A stretch of DNA of 36,294 nucleotides from a virus: positions 1-36,294 of the IMG/VR virus record IMGVR_UViG_3300036766_002195. One strand, written 5' to 3'. Of this stretch, positions 1 to 7,221 are shown piece by piece. The notes below the pieces were generated by a model, which did not search any database, was not told the origin of the DNA, and saw only the letters and a program-made list of their open reading frames with translations. How positions within the stretch are numbered: position 1 is the first letter of the stretch; each line of letters starts with the position of its first letter. Both the position numbers and the translations under genes were made by a program.

Positions 1-498
1 GAGGAGGGCCTGCTCTCGATGGACGAGTCCAAGATCGTGGCGCTGTCCGAGCTGCAGCGCATCGCCTCGTTGTTCAAGAAGGTGAGCGAGTTCCTCGCCT
101 ACATCGACGCGCTCATCGTGGCCGTCCGCAAGGCCCAGCGCAGCGGCCTGCGGGTCAAGGACGAGGAGAACAAGGACGCCCTGGTGCTCTCGACCATCCA
201 CCGCGCCAAGGGCCTGGAGTGGTCCCACGTCTTCCTGGTGGACGTGTCCGCCGGGCGGTTCCCCCACTCCAAGGCGCAGAACCCGGACGAGGAGCTCAGG
301 CTTTTGTACGTGGCCGAGACTCGGGCGAAGGAAACGTGTGCAGTTTCATACAGTGGCGCGGATTCGTGCGGAAGTGGACACGACTCCGAAGACGAAGATG
401 AACCGTTTTCCTCGCATAGTTGGAGCCGTCGGCGGCTGAAGGCGAAGTCTCCCTTCATAGAACTGATTCGGCAGCAAATCGCTCTCCTGGAAAAGTGA
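1..498 (+). CDS. UvrD/Rep-type superfamily 1 DNA helicase, C-terminal fragment (cut by window edge)
   Basis: The frame is open to the left edge, so the N-terminal part, including the Walker motifs, lies outside the window. What is visible are the late superfamily 1 helicase motifs. STIHRAKGLEW near codon 66 matches motif V (family pattern T-x-H-x-x-K-G-L-E-[WF]), and EELRLLYVAETRAKE near codon 98 matches motif VI, with the arginine that contacts ATP. UvrD/Rep helicases unwind DNA 3'-5' in repair and replication restart. After motif VI there is a Ser/Asp/Glu-rich stretch and a short hydrophobic C-terminus, SPFIELIRQQ. Phage and host versions look alike at this level, so it cannot be said from this part whether it belongs to a phage replisome. 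Family assignment is secure; the exact subfamily is not. Confidence 0.85.
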   Translation, partial: EEGLLSMDESKIVALSELQRIASLFKKVSEFLAYIDALIVAVRKAQRSGLRVKDEENKDALVLSTIHRAKGLEWSHVFLVDVSAGRFPHSKAQNPDEELRLLYVAETRAKETCAVSYSGADSCGSGHDSEDEDEPFSSHSWSRRRLKAKSPFIELIRQQIALLEK

Positions 499-625
499 GT
501 AAGCAACCTGCTGCAATCATGCTACAATCGAGGGGAACCAATCGGAAAAAGCACTTCCGTCTGTAGGTGTTGTAAGTGATGGATTTCATTTGTGGTATTG
601 CTGGAAAAATGGCTACATTCCGGCA

Positions 626-659
626 TTTCGGACTGCACGGTAGACTCTTTAGTCCGAAA
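626..659. repeat. Inverted repeat (9-bp stem, 16-nt loop) upstream of the 675 gene
   Basis: TTTCGGACT at 626-634 is the exact reverse complement of AGTCCGAAA at 651-659. The hairpin would lie in the leader of the gene that starts at 675, ending 15 bases before its ATG and just ahead of the likely ribosome binding site (AGGTATAGG). It could be an operator or an RNA structure that affects translation. The region 499-674 is poorer in GC than its surroundings and otherwise holds no convincing gene. A TACAAT at 523-528 could be a -10 box, but its -35 box is poor. Confidence 0.45.
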
Positions 660-674
660 GGTATAGGTGCAACC

Positions 675-1220
675 ATGAACCAGGCGATCAATCTGTCGCC
701 CCCCAAGATCGAGCTCGTCTCGGTCATCAAGCACTGGGTGGCCCTGGTGCTCGCCGTGTGTCACCACACGGGCGTGTCACACATCCACCTCCTCAAGCAC
801 ACGGGGAGGTCAGGCAAGGAGCTGGCAGACGCGCGCCGGCTGCTCGCCTGGTGCCTGCTCGAGGTGGGCAACGGCGACACGAACATGGTGATCGCCTGGA
901 TGGAAGAGGTGATGGCCCTCGGCCGCAAGAGCATCTCGAACGGACTCCGCGGGGAGCCGCCGCCCGGCATCGGGAAGGTGCTGGAAATTTACACTAACCT
1001 ATGCCGCAGGCTTGGGCCTGACGACGTAGGCGAATCCATTGCGGCTGGCTTGCTCGGGCAAAAAACGTCTCGAGCAAGACTTTTCCCAAAGGGGTTCCTG
1101 GAGCGACTGGGACTTGGAAGCAAGCCGGTGGGTCCGGCAGTGTCGGAAGAACGCGACGAAGGTCAGGCAGAACTTCATACACGAGGCTTTGGAAGTCCGG
1201 GTTCTCCCGCCACTCCTTGA
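675..1220 (+). CDS. Small protein, possibly DnaA domain IV-like; 3' end apparently lost
   Basis: The ATG at 675 is chosen over 576 because the helical, protein-like sequence begins there (MNQAINLSPPKIELVSVIKHW). Residues 30-90 have the pattern of the DnaA C-terminal DNA-binding domain: GRSGKELADARRLLAWCLLE, then WMEEVMALGRKSISNGL, recalling the R-x-x-x-x-x-A-R-x-x-A helix and the lg-r-[SD]-H segment. This resemblance is weak and no function should be assumed. From about base 985 the frame stops looking like protein and runs to 1220 antisense to a minus-strand frame with clear coding character (994-1260). The normal 3' end therefore seems to be missing, as if a recombination or assembly junction lies near 985. 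The gene is real in its first 100 codons; the rest is probably read-through. Confidence 0.4.
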   Translation: MNQAINLSPPKIELVSVIKHWVALVLAVCHHTGVSHIHLLKHTGRSGKELADARRLLAWCLLEVGNGDTNMVIAWMEEVMALGRKSISNGLRGEPPPGIGKVLEIYTNLCRRLGPDDVGESIAAGLLGQKTSRARLFPKGFLERLGLGSKPVGPAVSEERDEGQAELHTRGFGSPGSPATP

Positions 1221-1260
1221 GCACGTACTCCAGCATCGTCTCGGGGCTCAACAACTGCAC
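994..1260 (-). CDS. 88-residue frame continuing the RepA-like ATPase gene in a shifted frame
   Basis: This frame opens at GTG 1260, inside the 3' part of the upstream ATPase gene, directly after an in-frame TAG. Its product (MQLLSPETMLEYVLKEWREN and onward, ending in QAQACGIG) has normal amino-acid composition, amphipathic helices and G/C-ending codons. By contrast the last 27 codons of the ATPase frame over the same bases read as Gly/Pro/Arg/Val-rich nonsense. The simplest reading is that this is the true C-terminus of the ATPase, separated by a +1 shift between about 1260 and 1270. The shift could be an indel, a sequencing error or recoding. A separate overlapping gene is possible, but the ribosome binding site is poor. 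No known family is recognised. Confidence 0.55.
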   Translation of the reverse strand: MQLLSPETMLEYVLKEWRENPDFQSLVYEVLPDLRRVLPTLPDPPACFQVPVAPGTPLGKVLLETFFARASQPQWIRLRRQAQACGIG

Positions 1261-2374
1261 TTCCTACCGGCTGAGGGCTCACGCTGTAGGTGGACAGATC
1301 CTGCTCTATCTCCAGCTCCCTAGCTTTGACCAAAGAAAGCGCAGCGTCAACAAGAGAAAGTCGTGGAAGCACTCGCCACGCTGCAACCCGTCTTGTCCCC
1401 TCCCCCGTCGCGCGCTCAACCACCGCATCCTTGGCGATGAAACCGTCTACCTCGAGCTGTGTCAGGAACCTCGGTAGCCGGTCGAGTCGGGCGCTCAGCT
1501 GCTCGGCGATCATCGCGTTGGTGAGCGGCGCGGGCGAGAGTCGGATGGCGCGGTAGACCTGGTGCAGGAAGAAGTCGTCAGCGACGGCGGCCGGAGCCCT
1601 GCCATCGTAGAGCGCGAACGTGATCATGCCGAACACGTCATCCTTCTGTGGTACCACCGAGAAGACGTGCCCGCTCTTCCCATTCCTCAACTTCTGGCTG
1701 TTCACCGACACCATGTCGCGTGGCTCCGACGTCGGTCCCTGTAGCCGCACGACCTCCTTCTTCACGTGGAGGACCGAGTCGGCCCAACCAAACCACGCGC
1801 TGCTCCCCCGAACCGATTCCTTCGCCTTGGTCTGGTGGTGAATGATGATGAAGGCGCACTCGTGCTCGCGCTGCAGCTGGTCGATGGCGCGGCGTAATGC
1901 CTTGGTCTCCTTGGCACTGTTCTCGTCGCCGGCGAAGAAGCTGTCGAGCGGATCGAGCACCACGAGCAGCGGCTTGAAGTGGGCGATGGTCTGCGAGAGC
2001 TCGGCCACGTCCGATGGGTCATCGAGAAGAAAAGGCTCCTGGCAAAAGTGGAGATTGATCTCGGCGGGGTTCACGTTGTGCGCCCGACAGTGCGCGAGGA
2101 TGCGGTCTCTGTTGTCGTAGATCGAACCCTCTGTCGAGATGAGGAGGACGGTGCCGTGATGCTTCACTGGAAACTGACGCAGGAGCTGTCCGCCCGAGGC
2201 GATGGCCACGCAGAGATCGAAGATGATGGTGGACTTGTAGGCACCCCCCTCGCCGAAGACAATGGTCTTGTTCGCCTTCGGAATCATGAAGGGAACGATC
2301 CATCTTTCCGGGTCATCCTTGAGGGTTAGCAGGTCGGCAGCAGAAAAGAATTGATGCGGTGTCTTGTCTGGCAT
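1175..2374 (-). CDS. RepA/AAA_25-like hexameric helicase-type ATPase
   Basis: This is a P-loop ATPase of the RecA/KaiC-like group typified by plasmid RepA helicases and AAA_25 proteins of phages and plasmids. The ATG at 2374 is chosen because AGGGAG lies 8 bases upstream; an upstream in-frame start at 2422 would overlap the promoter. Walker A is GEGGAYKST (about residues 41-49). Walker B is PLLVVLDPLDS (about 133-143). The IIIHHQTK...RGSSAWFGWADS segment is typical of this family. Such enzymes act as replicative helicases or in replication initiation; the role here is inferred. The last 27 codons look out of frame and the protein probably continues in frame 994-1260. It is transcribed away from the plus-strand replication block, from a good promoter at 2401-2429. 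Confidence 0.8.
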   Translation of the reverse strand: MPDKTPHQFFSAADLLTLKDDPERWIVPFMIPKANKTIVFGEGGAYKSTIIFDLCVAIASGGQLLRQFPVKHHGTVLLISTEGSIYDNRDRILAHCRAHNVNPAEINLHFCQEPFLLDDPSDVAELSQTIAHFKPLLVVLDPLDSFFAGDENSAKETKALRRAIDQLQREHECAFIIIHHQTKAKESVRGSSAWFGWADSVLHVKKEVVRLQGPTSEPRDMVSVNSQKLRNGKSGHVFSVVPQKDDVFGMITFALYDGRAPAAVADDFFLHQVYRAIRLSPAPLTNAMIAEQLSARLDRLPRFLTQLEVDGFIAKDAVVERATGEGTRRVAAWRVLPRLSLVDAALSLVKARELEIEQDLSTYSVSPQPVGSAVVEPRDDAGVRAQGVAGEPGLPKPRV

Positions 2375-2400
2375 AGGATGACTCCCTTGCGTGAAGTTGC

Positions 2401-2429
2401 ACTCTAGATGCATAAAATTCACGTGTCAA
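2401..2429 (-). promoter_or_regulatory. Sigma70-like promoter for the RepA-like gene
   Basis: On the minus strand TTGACA (2424-2429) is followed after 17 bases by TAGAGT (2401-2406), a consensus -35 box and a 4/6 -10 box at ideal spacing. The predicted start of transcription is about 20 bases ahead of the ATG at 2374. It lies in the 227-base divergent gap between the ATPase and the SNF2 helicase. Confidence 0.6.
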
Positions 2430-2562
2430 GAGCACACCCAAAAGCAGTTGCAACCTCGCGCACTTCTCGTGGCATTTCGATCTGGTGTGTTTTCCACGAG
2501 TAATGCGCGCGAAAAAAGAACGCAGCACTCCCATGAAGTTGCGAGGTACGGCGATTTTTTCC

Positions 2563-2592
2563 TTGACCACGAGATGCGGCTCATCGTAGAAG
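2563..2592 (+). promoter_or_regulatory. Candidate promoter for the plus-strand replication block
   Basis: TTGACC at 2563-2568 follows a T-run. TAGAAG lies 18 bases further on (2587-2592), a 4/6 -10 match. The same T-run plus TTGACC layout recurs at 14675-14685. The -10 box is weak and very close to the proposed ATG at 2602, so either the start codon is further downstream or the transcript has almost no leader. Confidence 0.3.
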
Positions 2593-2601
2593 AGTCGAAC
2601 G

Positions 2602-4407
2602 ATGCGCTCTCTGGTTCCGCTGGACCCTCTCGCTGGTTGTGTCTTCTCTGGTCCGACCCGCTGGCCTGGACAGATGAAGCTCGAGGCCTGTGCCGACGTC
2701 GGGCACTTCAACCTCCTGCAGCAAATGCCTGGTGTGCAGTCGCGAGACAGCCAGAAGCGCGTCGACGAGAACGGCTGGTACGTGCCGGTCTCCCTGATCG
2801 AGATGGGTCGACGTGGCGGCGAGCTCTCGGACTACCCGCCCGAGCCGCACGACACGATGCCCAACGGCTTCAAGCTCCGCGAGTACCAGGCGCGGACGGT
2901 CACCTTTCTCCGCCAGGTCACGCCAGATCGAGAAGGAACAATCCTCGCCGCGGACATGGGCCTTCGCAAGACGGCGACGGCGCTGCACGCGCTCTGGCTT
3001 GATGGCTACCTCAATCGGTGTGGTCTCGTGGTTGGCCCGCCGGTCGCGCAAGAGACGTGGTGCGACCCGGACGGAGACCCGCGGACCTTCTTCAACCTTG
3101 AGATCGTTCCACTCGAGGGCATGAAGAACATCGCACCGGAAATCCTACAGCACCACAAGTGGTTCTTCTGCCACTACGGCATCCTCAAGGCGTGGTACAG
3201 CTGGCTCTTCGCTGTGCTCAAGCCCTCCTCGATCATCTTCGACGAGAGCCACAACCTCCAGCACCCAACGACGCAGCGCTTCGAGGCCTCGCGCAGCATC
3301 TCCATGTGCGGTTCCATCGAGCGCCGGTACTGCCTGACGGGCACGCCCATCGGCAACCGGCGACTCGAGCTCTGGTGTCAGCTCTCCGTGGCGCAACCCC
3401 GCCAGTGGGGCAATGGCCAGTTTCAATTCGGCGTGCGCTACTGCGCCGGCCAGCGGCAGAGCGAGGAGGACGGAGGCCACTGGCAGTACGAGGGCGAGTC
3501 CAACGACTTCGAGCTCAGCGCTCGGCTCTCGGGCACACTCCTTCGCTACACGCGGTTCGATCCCGACGTGGCTGCGCAGCTCCCTCCGATGAAGCGCCAC
3601 GCGGTTGAGGCACAGGGCCTCGAGGAGCACCTGCTGAAGGACTACCACGAGGCGCGTGTCAACGTGGTCAAGTACCTGCAGGACAGGGGCGAACTCACCA
3701 AGAAGACGGAGAAGTTCACCATCGCCGGGCAGACGGTGGAGCTCTCCGCGAACGACCAGAAGCCTGGAGCCGTCCGGCTCATCTGCCTCACCCAGCTCAT
3801 CTCCATCCTGTCCAAGATCAAACAGGCGCCCGCGCTCGCCGAGGCCATCCGTATCCTCGGCGTGCACGACCGCCTCGTCATCTTCACCTGGCGCATCGAG
3901 ACCGCGGCCTGGCTTTTCGAGAAGCTCTCCGGTATCGCCAAGACCTCGAAGATTGCAGGCAAGACCGTCCAGGTCTTCGGTCCGGTCGATGGCGAGATGC
4001 CTCGCCCCCGGCGGCGTGAGCTGGCCAAGCTCTTTGCCAAGTCGCCGGCGGGCATCTACGTGGCCACGCGCGGAGCGGCAGGTGTTGCCATCAACGATCT
4101 CGTGTCGGCCTCGGCGTGCCTGATGGTCGACCTCTACTGGAACACCACGACGCTACTTCAAGCCGAGTCCCGCGTGCATCGTGACAGCGGTGTGCAGAAC
4201 AAGCACGTCGACGTCTACTACCTCGTCGTGCGCAACACCATCGACGACTTCATGCTGGAGAAGCTGCAGACCAAGGCTGCCTCGATCCGCAGCATTGCTC
4301 CACGTGACACCATGGGCATGCACCTCGTGCGTGACCTGTCGCCGATGAACGTCTCCGAGGACGGGCCCGACGTGGACGCGCTCTGCGCAGCGCTCATGGC
4401 AGCATAG
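2602..4407 (+). CDS. SNF2/superfamily 2 DNA helicase or translocase
   Basis: This is a complete SNF2-like enzyme of about 600 residues. Motif I is ADMGLRKTAT (about residue 117), motif II is IIFDESHN (about 211), and motif III is YCLTGTPIGNR (about 243). In the second RecA fold, VIFTWRIETA lies near 428, ATRGAAGVAIND near 487 and LLQAESRVHRDSGVQ (motif VI, near 518). The order and spacing fit phage SNF2 helicases that remodel DNA or protein-DNA complexes during replication and recombination. In motif I the usual G-L-G-K-T reads G-L-R-K-T; the catalytic Lys and Thr remain. The start is uncertain: 2602 has a weak GAAGAG and a second ATG is at 2674. The gene heads a plus-strand run with only short gaps to the next genes. 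Confidence 0.85.
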   Translation: MRSLVPLDPLAGCVFSGPTRWPGQMKLEACADVGHFNLLQQMPGVQSRDSQKRVDENGWYVPVSLIEMGRRGGELSDYPPEPHDTMPNGFKLREYQARTVTFLRQVTPDREGTILAADMGLRKTATALHALWLDGYLNRCGLVVGPPVAQETWCDPDGDPRTFFNLEIVPLEGMKNIAPEILQHHKWFFCHYGILKAWYSWLFAVLKPSSIIFDESHNLQHPTTQRFEASRSISMCGSIERRYCLTGTPIGNRRLELWCQLSVAQPRQWGNGQFQFGVRYCAGQRQSEEDGGHWQYEGESNDFELSARLSGTLLRYTRFDPDVAAQLPPMKRHAVEAQGLEEHLLKDYHEARVNVVKYLQDRGELTKKTEKFTIAGQTVELSANDQKPGAVRLICLTQLISILSKIKQAPALAEAIRILGVHDRLVIFTWRIETAAWLFEKLSGIAKTSKIAGKTVQVFGPVDGEMPRPRRRELAKLFAKSPAGIYVATRGAAGVAINDLVSASACLMVDLYWNTTTLLQAESRVHRDSGVQNKHVDVYYLVVRNTIDDFMLEKLQTKAASIRSIAPRDTMGMHLVRDLSPMNVSEDGPDVDALCAALMAA

Positions 4408-4422
4408 GAAAGGACGGCACCC

Positions 4423-4704
4423 GTGAATAAGGCCGAGGAGGCGCGATTGGCAAATGTGGCCCGAACGGCGGCGAACTTGCGAGAGTGCGTCAACGCGGCC
4501 GATTCCATGATGCGCTCATGGGCAAAGCACAAGACCGAGGCCGGTGAGATCTACATCTCACTGTCAGACCGACGGAGCTCGAGGTGGCATACGGGCGCGA
4601 ATTTACCTGCTGATGTAGTCCAGACCTTTCTGCTCCCCGTACTCAAGCGCATCCGGGATGAGTCGGCGAAGCAGCTCCGAGAGTTGGACCCGAAGATCAA
4701 TTAG
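4423..4704 (+). CDS. Hypothetical protein, 93 residues
   Basis: It starts with GTG at 4423 behind a good ribosome binding site (AGGAAAGGA), 15 bases after the SNF2 gene, and ends 12 bases before the Sak4-like gene. It is clearly part of the replication operon. The protein is charged and mostly helical at both ends, with a short central stretch (GEIYISLSDRRSSRW) that looks beta-like. There are no Cys pairs, membrane segments or signal peptide. No family is recognised. Position suggests a small accessory protein for helicase or recombinase, but that is only context. Confidence 0.7.
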   Translation: MNKAEEARLANVARTAANLRECVNAADSMMRSWAKHKTEAGEIYISLSDRRSSRWHTGANLPADVVQTFLLPVLKRIRDESAKQLRELDPKIN

Positions 4705-4716
4705 GAAGGGACACGC

Positions 4717-5568
4717 ATGAACCCGAACTACAACGATGTCGATCTGAGCTACCCGGGACAGGCGGGCGGCTACGTGCGGCAGGGGCTGACCGTCTTCCTC
4801 TTCGGCGGCGTGGGCACGATGAAGACGACCTGGGCAGGTCGCGCCCCCAAGCCACTCTTCCTATCCGTCGGCGCCGAGGGCGGCGATGATGCTCTGGGTA
4901 TGATCCCGCACCTCTACGGCGAGACGCAGCCGCCTGCCTACCACATCACCAACTGCAAGGCGATGGTGGAGAAGGTCGAGCGCATCTGTCGCGACTACAA
5001 GTCGATGGACATCAACACTGTCGTCATCGACTCGGTCACCTACTACGTCGACATGTGGATTGCCGAGCTCAACGAGCTTCGCTACAACGATCCCAAGATC
5101 AAGGCGAGGATGGACAAGGCCGGCGGTGAGGCCACCAACATGACCATGCGCGACTGGGGCATCCTCGGGATGCACATGCGCGACCTCGCGATGAAGCTGC
5201 ACAAGACCCAGCTCAACGTCATCTGGATCGCGCTCGAGAAGGAGAACCGGGTGAACGATGAGCAGACCGGCACCTCGCGGGTCGTCTCTGTCGATCCCTA
5301 CATCCGCGGCGAGACCACGATCAAGCTCCCAGGCATGTGCAAGATGATCATCCATGCCAAGAAGGAGCTCTTCCCTGACCCGAACGTCATGGGTCGGATG
5401 ATCTCGATCCCGAAGTTCTACACGTCTCCCAACCAGCTCACCCAGATCGTTCGGCACAAGTACGGCGACCTGTTCCCCGAGGGCTGTCTCGTCGACACCA
5501 AGTTCGGCACCTTCCCGACGTGGGAGGCGATCCACACGCGCATCGGCAACTTCGTCTACAGGACGTAG
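4717..5568 (+). CDS. Sak4-like / AAA_24 phage recombinase ATPase
   Basis: This is a RecA-fold ATPase of 283 residues, the usual length of phage AAA_24 or Sak4-type proteins. Walker A is FGGVGTMKTTW (about residues 29-39) and Walker B is INTVVIDSVTYY (about 98-109). The ERICRDYKSMD region before Walker B and the WIALEKENRV strand further on also match this group. Sak4 proteins bind ssDNA and promote strand annealing or exchange together with a phage SSB. The next gene encodes an SSB-like protein, which supports that pairing. A ribosome binding site (AGGAAGGGA) precedes the ATG. Family-level assignment is good; recombination activity is inferred from relatives. Confidence 0.75.
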   Translation: MNPNYNDVDLSYPGQAGGYVRQGLTVFLFGGVGTMKTTWAGRAPKPLFLSVGAEGGDDALGMIPHLYGETQPPAYHITNCKAMVEKVERICRDYKSMDINTVVIDSVTYYVDMWIAELNELRYNDPKIKARMDKAGGEATNMTMRDWGILGMHMRDLAMKLHKTQLNVIWIALEKENRVNDEQTGTSRVVSVDPYIRGETTIKLPGMCKMIIHAKKELFPDPNVMGRMISIPKFYTSPNQLTQIVRHKYGDLFPEGCLVDTKFGTFPTWEAIHTRIGNFVYRT

Positions 5569-5578
5569 ACGTCACCCA

Positions 5579-5596
5579 GAGAGGAAAGGGCCTCTC
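5579..5596. repeat. Short inverted repeat between recombinase and SSB-like genes
   Basis: GAGAGG (5579-5584) and CCTCTC (5591-5596) can pair around a 6-base loop, just after the recombinase stop and before the ribosome binding site of the next gene. The T-tract that follows is too poor for a clear terminator. It may slow transcription or be chance. Confidence 0.25.
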
Positions 5597-5632
5597 GATC
5601 TTTAACCGGCTTCGGCCAAGGAGAAAAGTGTC

Positions 5633-6265
5633 ATGTATCTGCCAGTCAATCTCGCAACCGTGCAGGCGGCAACCGGCTTCGACTACCCCCCCGGGCTCTA
5701 CGTCTTCAAGATCACCGGTGTGGACACGAAGCCCAACCAGGACGGTCAGGGACAGCGTCTCGTGGTGGCGAACGAGATCGTGATGGGCCCGGGCCCGTCG
5801 ACCCAGTTCATCGGTCGTCCCCTCGCCAACAGCTACCAGCTCAGCGACAAGGGCGCGCCCTTCCTCAAGCGCCTCTTCCTGTGCTGCGGCATCGACGAGG
5901 CCTTCATCCAGCAGCAGGGCGGCAACTGCGATGACCAGTGGCTCCTCGGTCGTCAGTACGTCGCCTCGGTGGTCAAGAACGGCAACTACACCAACATCAC
6001 CAACGAGCGCCCGCTCTCCGAGTGGAACGTGGCGCCCCAGGGCGGCAAGTCCGCCCAGGCCTCGGGCGCTCCGGCCCCGCAGCCCGCGCTGCTCCAGCCG
6101 ACGGCTCCGCAGGCGATGATGCCGCCCGCCCAGGGCGCGATGGGCCAGCAGTACGCCCAGCAGCCGGGGCTGCCCCCGACGTCGCTCCCGCCTGCCATGC
6201 CCGCGCCGCAGATGCCGACCGGCTTCCAGGCTCCGGCTCCCCCTCCGGGCCAGGTCGGTCGGTAG
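5633..6265 (+). CDS. Putative phage ssDNA-binding protein (SSB-like) with Pro/Gln-rich tail
   Basis: Residues 1-130 form a compact beta-rich domain (FDYPPGLYVFKI near 16-26, QLSDKGAPFLKRLFLCCGID near 76-95, NITNERPLSEW near 121-131). From about 135 to the end the protein is Pro, Gln and Ala rich, like the disordered tail of bacterial and phage SSBs, although it ends in QVGR rather than the acidic DDDIPF-type tip. The gene follows directly after the Sak4-like recombinase, the usual place for a partner SSB. A paralogue of the folded domain is encoded at 16580-17110. The ribosome binding site AAGGAGAAAAG fits the ATG. The SSB function is inferred from fold-like features and context, not from a recognised signature. 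Confidence 0.55.
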   Translation: MYLPVNLATVQAATGFDYPPGLYVFKITGVDTKPNQDGQGQRLVVANEIVMGPGPSTQFIGRPLANSYQLSDKGAPFLKRLFLCCGIDEAFIQQQGGNCDDQWLLGRQYVASVVKNGNYTNITNERPLSEWNVAPQGGKSAQASGAPAPQPALLQPTAPQAMMPPAQGAMGQQYAQQPGLPPTSLPPAMPAPQMPTGFQAPAPPPGQVGR

Positions 6266-6287
6266 TCAACCGCCAGAAGTAGAAGCG

Positions 6288-6351
6288 GCGGCCCGGGCGG
6301 TGTCCTAGGCTTTGCTCGCATCGCTCAGGGCGCATCGGCCGCCCGGGCCGC
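6288..6351. repeat. Long GC-rich inverted repeat (13-bp perfect arms, 38-nt loop)
   Basis: GCGGCCCGGGCGG at 6288-6300 is the exact reverse complement of CCGCCCGGGCCGC at 6339-6351. It fills the 116-base gap after the SSB-like gene. There is no T-tract, so it is not a standard intrinsic terminator. It could be an RNA processing or stability element, a protein-binding site, or the trace of a small inserted sequence. Confidence 0.6.
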
Positions 6352-6381
6352 TTAGCTTCGTAGTGGAAAGGGACGTTTCCC

Positions 6382-6657
6382 ATGGCGGATGAAAGCAGAA
6401 CTCGAACGTGCAGGGACTGCGGCGAGGAGTGGGAGTTCACCGAGAAGGACGAGGCGTTCCTGCGCAAGACGTTCGGCGACAAGTACACCGAGCCCACACG
6501 CTGCATACCCTGCCGCAAGATCAATAAAGAGAAGAAGGCCAGTCAGTCTACAAGCGACCTTGATCCCGCGCGGGGCACGCGGGGCGGACGCTTCTCTGCT
6601 GACCAACCCAATCTCGCCAACAACCAGCCCAAGCGACAGCGTGCACGTGGGCAATGA
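6382..6657 (+). CDS. Small zinc-ribbon protein (zf-trcl-like)
   Basis: This 91-residue protein has two CxxC pairs, C10/C13 and C41/C44. Around them are CRDCGEEWEFTEKDEAFL and EPTRCIPCRK, which match the pattern of the 'probable zinc-ribbon' (zf-trcl) family found in many bacterial and phage small proteins. The tail is basic and disordered (KRQRARGQ) and may contact nucleic acid. GAAAGGGA precedes the ATG. Its stop overlaps the start of the glycosylase gene as ATGA, so the two are translationally coupled. The exact role of the family is unknown. Confidence 0.75.
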   Translation: MADESRTRTCRDCGEEWEFTEKDEAFLRKTFGDKYTEPTRCIPCRKINKEKKASQSTSDLDPARGTRGGRFSADQPNLANNQPKRQRARGQ

Positions 6658-7220
6658 CGTGGACACCCGCATTCGGTAGGCCGCGAGGGCAGTACTACCA
6701 CGGGCTGCTCTACAACCCGAACTGCGCCGAATGCCCACTGCAGAACGACACCAAGGTCTTTCCTGACGGACCTGTCCCCGCCCGAATCGCCCTCGTCGGT
6801 GAGGAGCCCGGCAAGCAGGAAGTCGCAGTAGGCCGTGGCTTCGTAGGGCCTTCGGGCTACCTCCTCTGGCAGATGTGCAAGGAGGTCGGCCTCGTGCGCG
6901 AAGACGTCTGGGTCACCAACGCCGCGCTCTGCCGCGCCCGGGACGTCGTCAACCCACTCGGCGCCCGCACTCCGCTCATGCTGGTCAAGGCCTTGGCTGC
7001 CAAGGCATGTCGCGAGCGTCTCATCCGAGAGCTGGCCCAGGTCGATCCGGTTGTCATCATACCCCTTGGCAACTGGGCGCTCTGGGCGCTCTCGGACATT
7101 CCCAACGCTCGCATCTACTCGTACCGCGGCTCTCGCATCGAGACCGATCTCGAGACACTGGCTGACCGCGTGGCCCGCGGTCTGTGCCAAACACCCATGC
7201 GCCAGATCAAAGAGGAATAG
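6654..7220 (+). CDS. Uracil-DNA glycosylase (family 4/5-like), N-terminal part only
   Basis: It shows the Fe-S family of uracil-DNA glycosylases. CAECPL holds C24 and C27, motif 1 is VGEEPGKQE (48-56) followed by GRGFVGPSGYLL, TNAALCRAR supplies C93, and AKACRERL supplies C119. The IIPLGNWALWAL strand and a YRGSRI turn follow. Four Cys for the cluster are therefore present. The protein then ends after about 28 more residues and lacks motif 2, the H-P-[SA]-A loop needed for uracil removal. That motif appears 800 bases downstream at the start of the polymerase gene (IPTIHPAALMRNP). In phage SPO1 and relatives a glycosylase-like domain is fused to the polymerase, so this looks like the first half of a broken fusion. 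Activity may need assembly with the polymerase, or may be lost. Confidence 0.75.
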   Translation: MTWTPAFGRPRGQYYHGLLYNPNCAECPLQNDTKVFPDGPVPARIALVGEEPGKQEVAVGRGFVGPSGYLLWQMCKEVGLVREDVWVTNAALCRARDVVNPLGARTPLMLVKALAAKACRERLIRELAQVDPVVIIPLGNWALWALSDIPNARIYSYRGSRIETDLETLADRVARGLCQTPMRQIKEE

Positions 7221-7221
7221 A

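Noticed and set aside
576-674. Upstream extension of the 675 gene to the ATG at 576
   Set aside because: The added 33 residues are translated from the hairpin leader and do not look coding.
6288-6351. Intrinsic terminator after the SSB-like gene
   Set aside because: The stem is strong but the loop is 38 bases and no T-tract follows the second arm.
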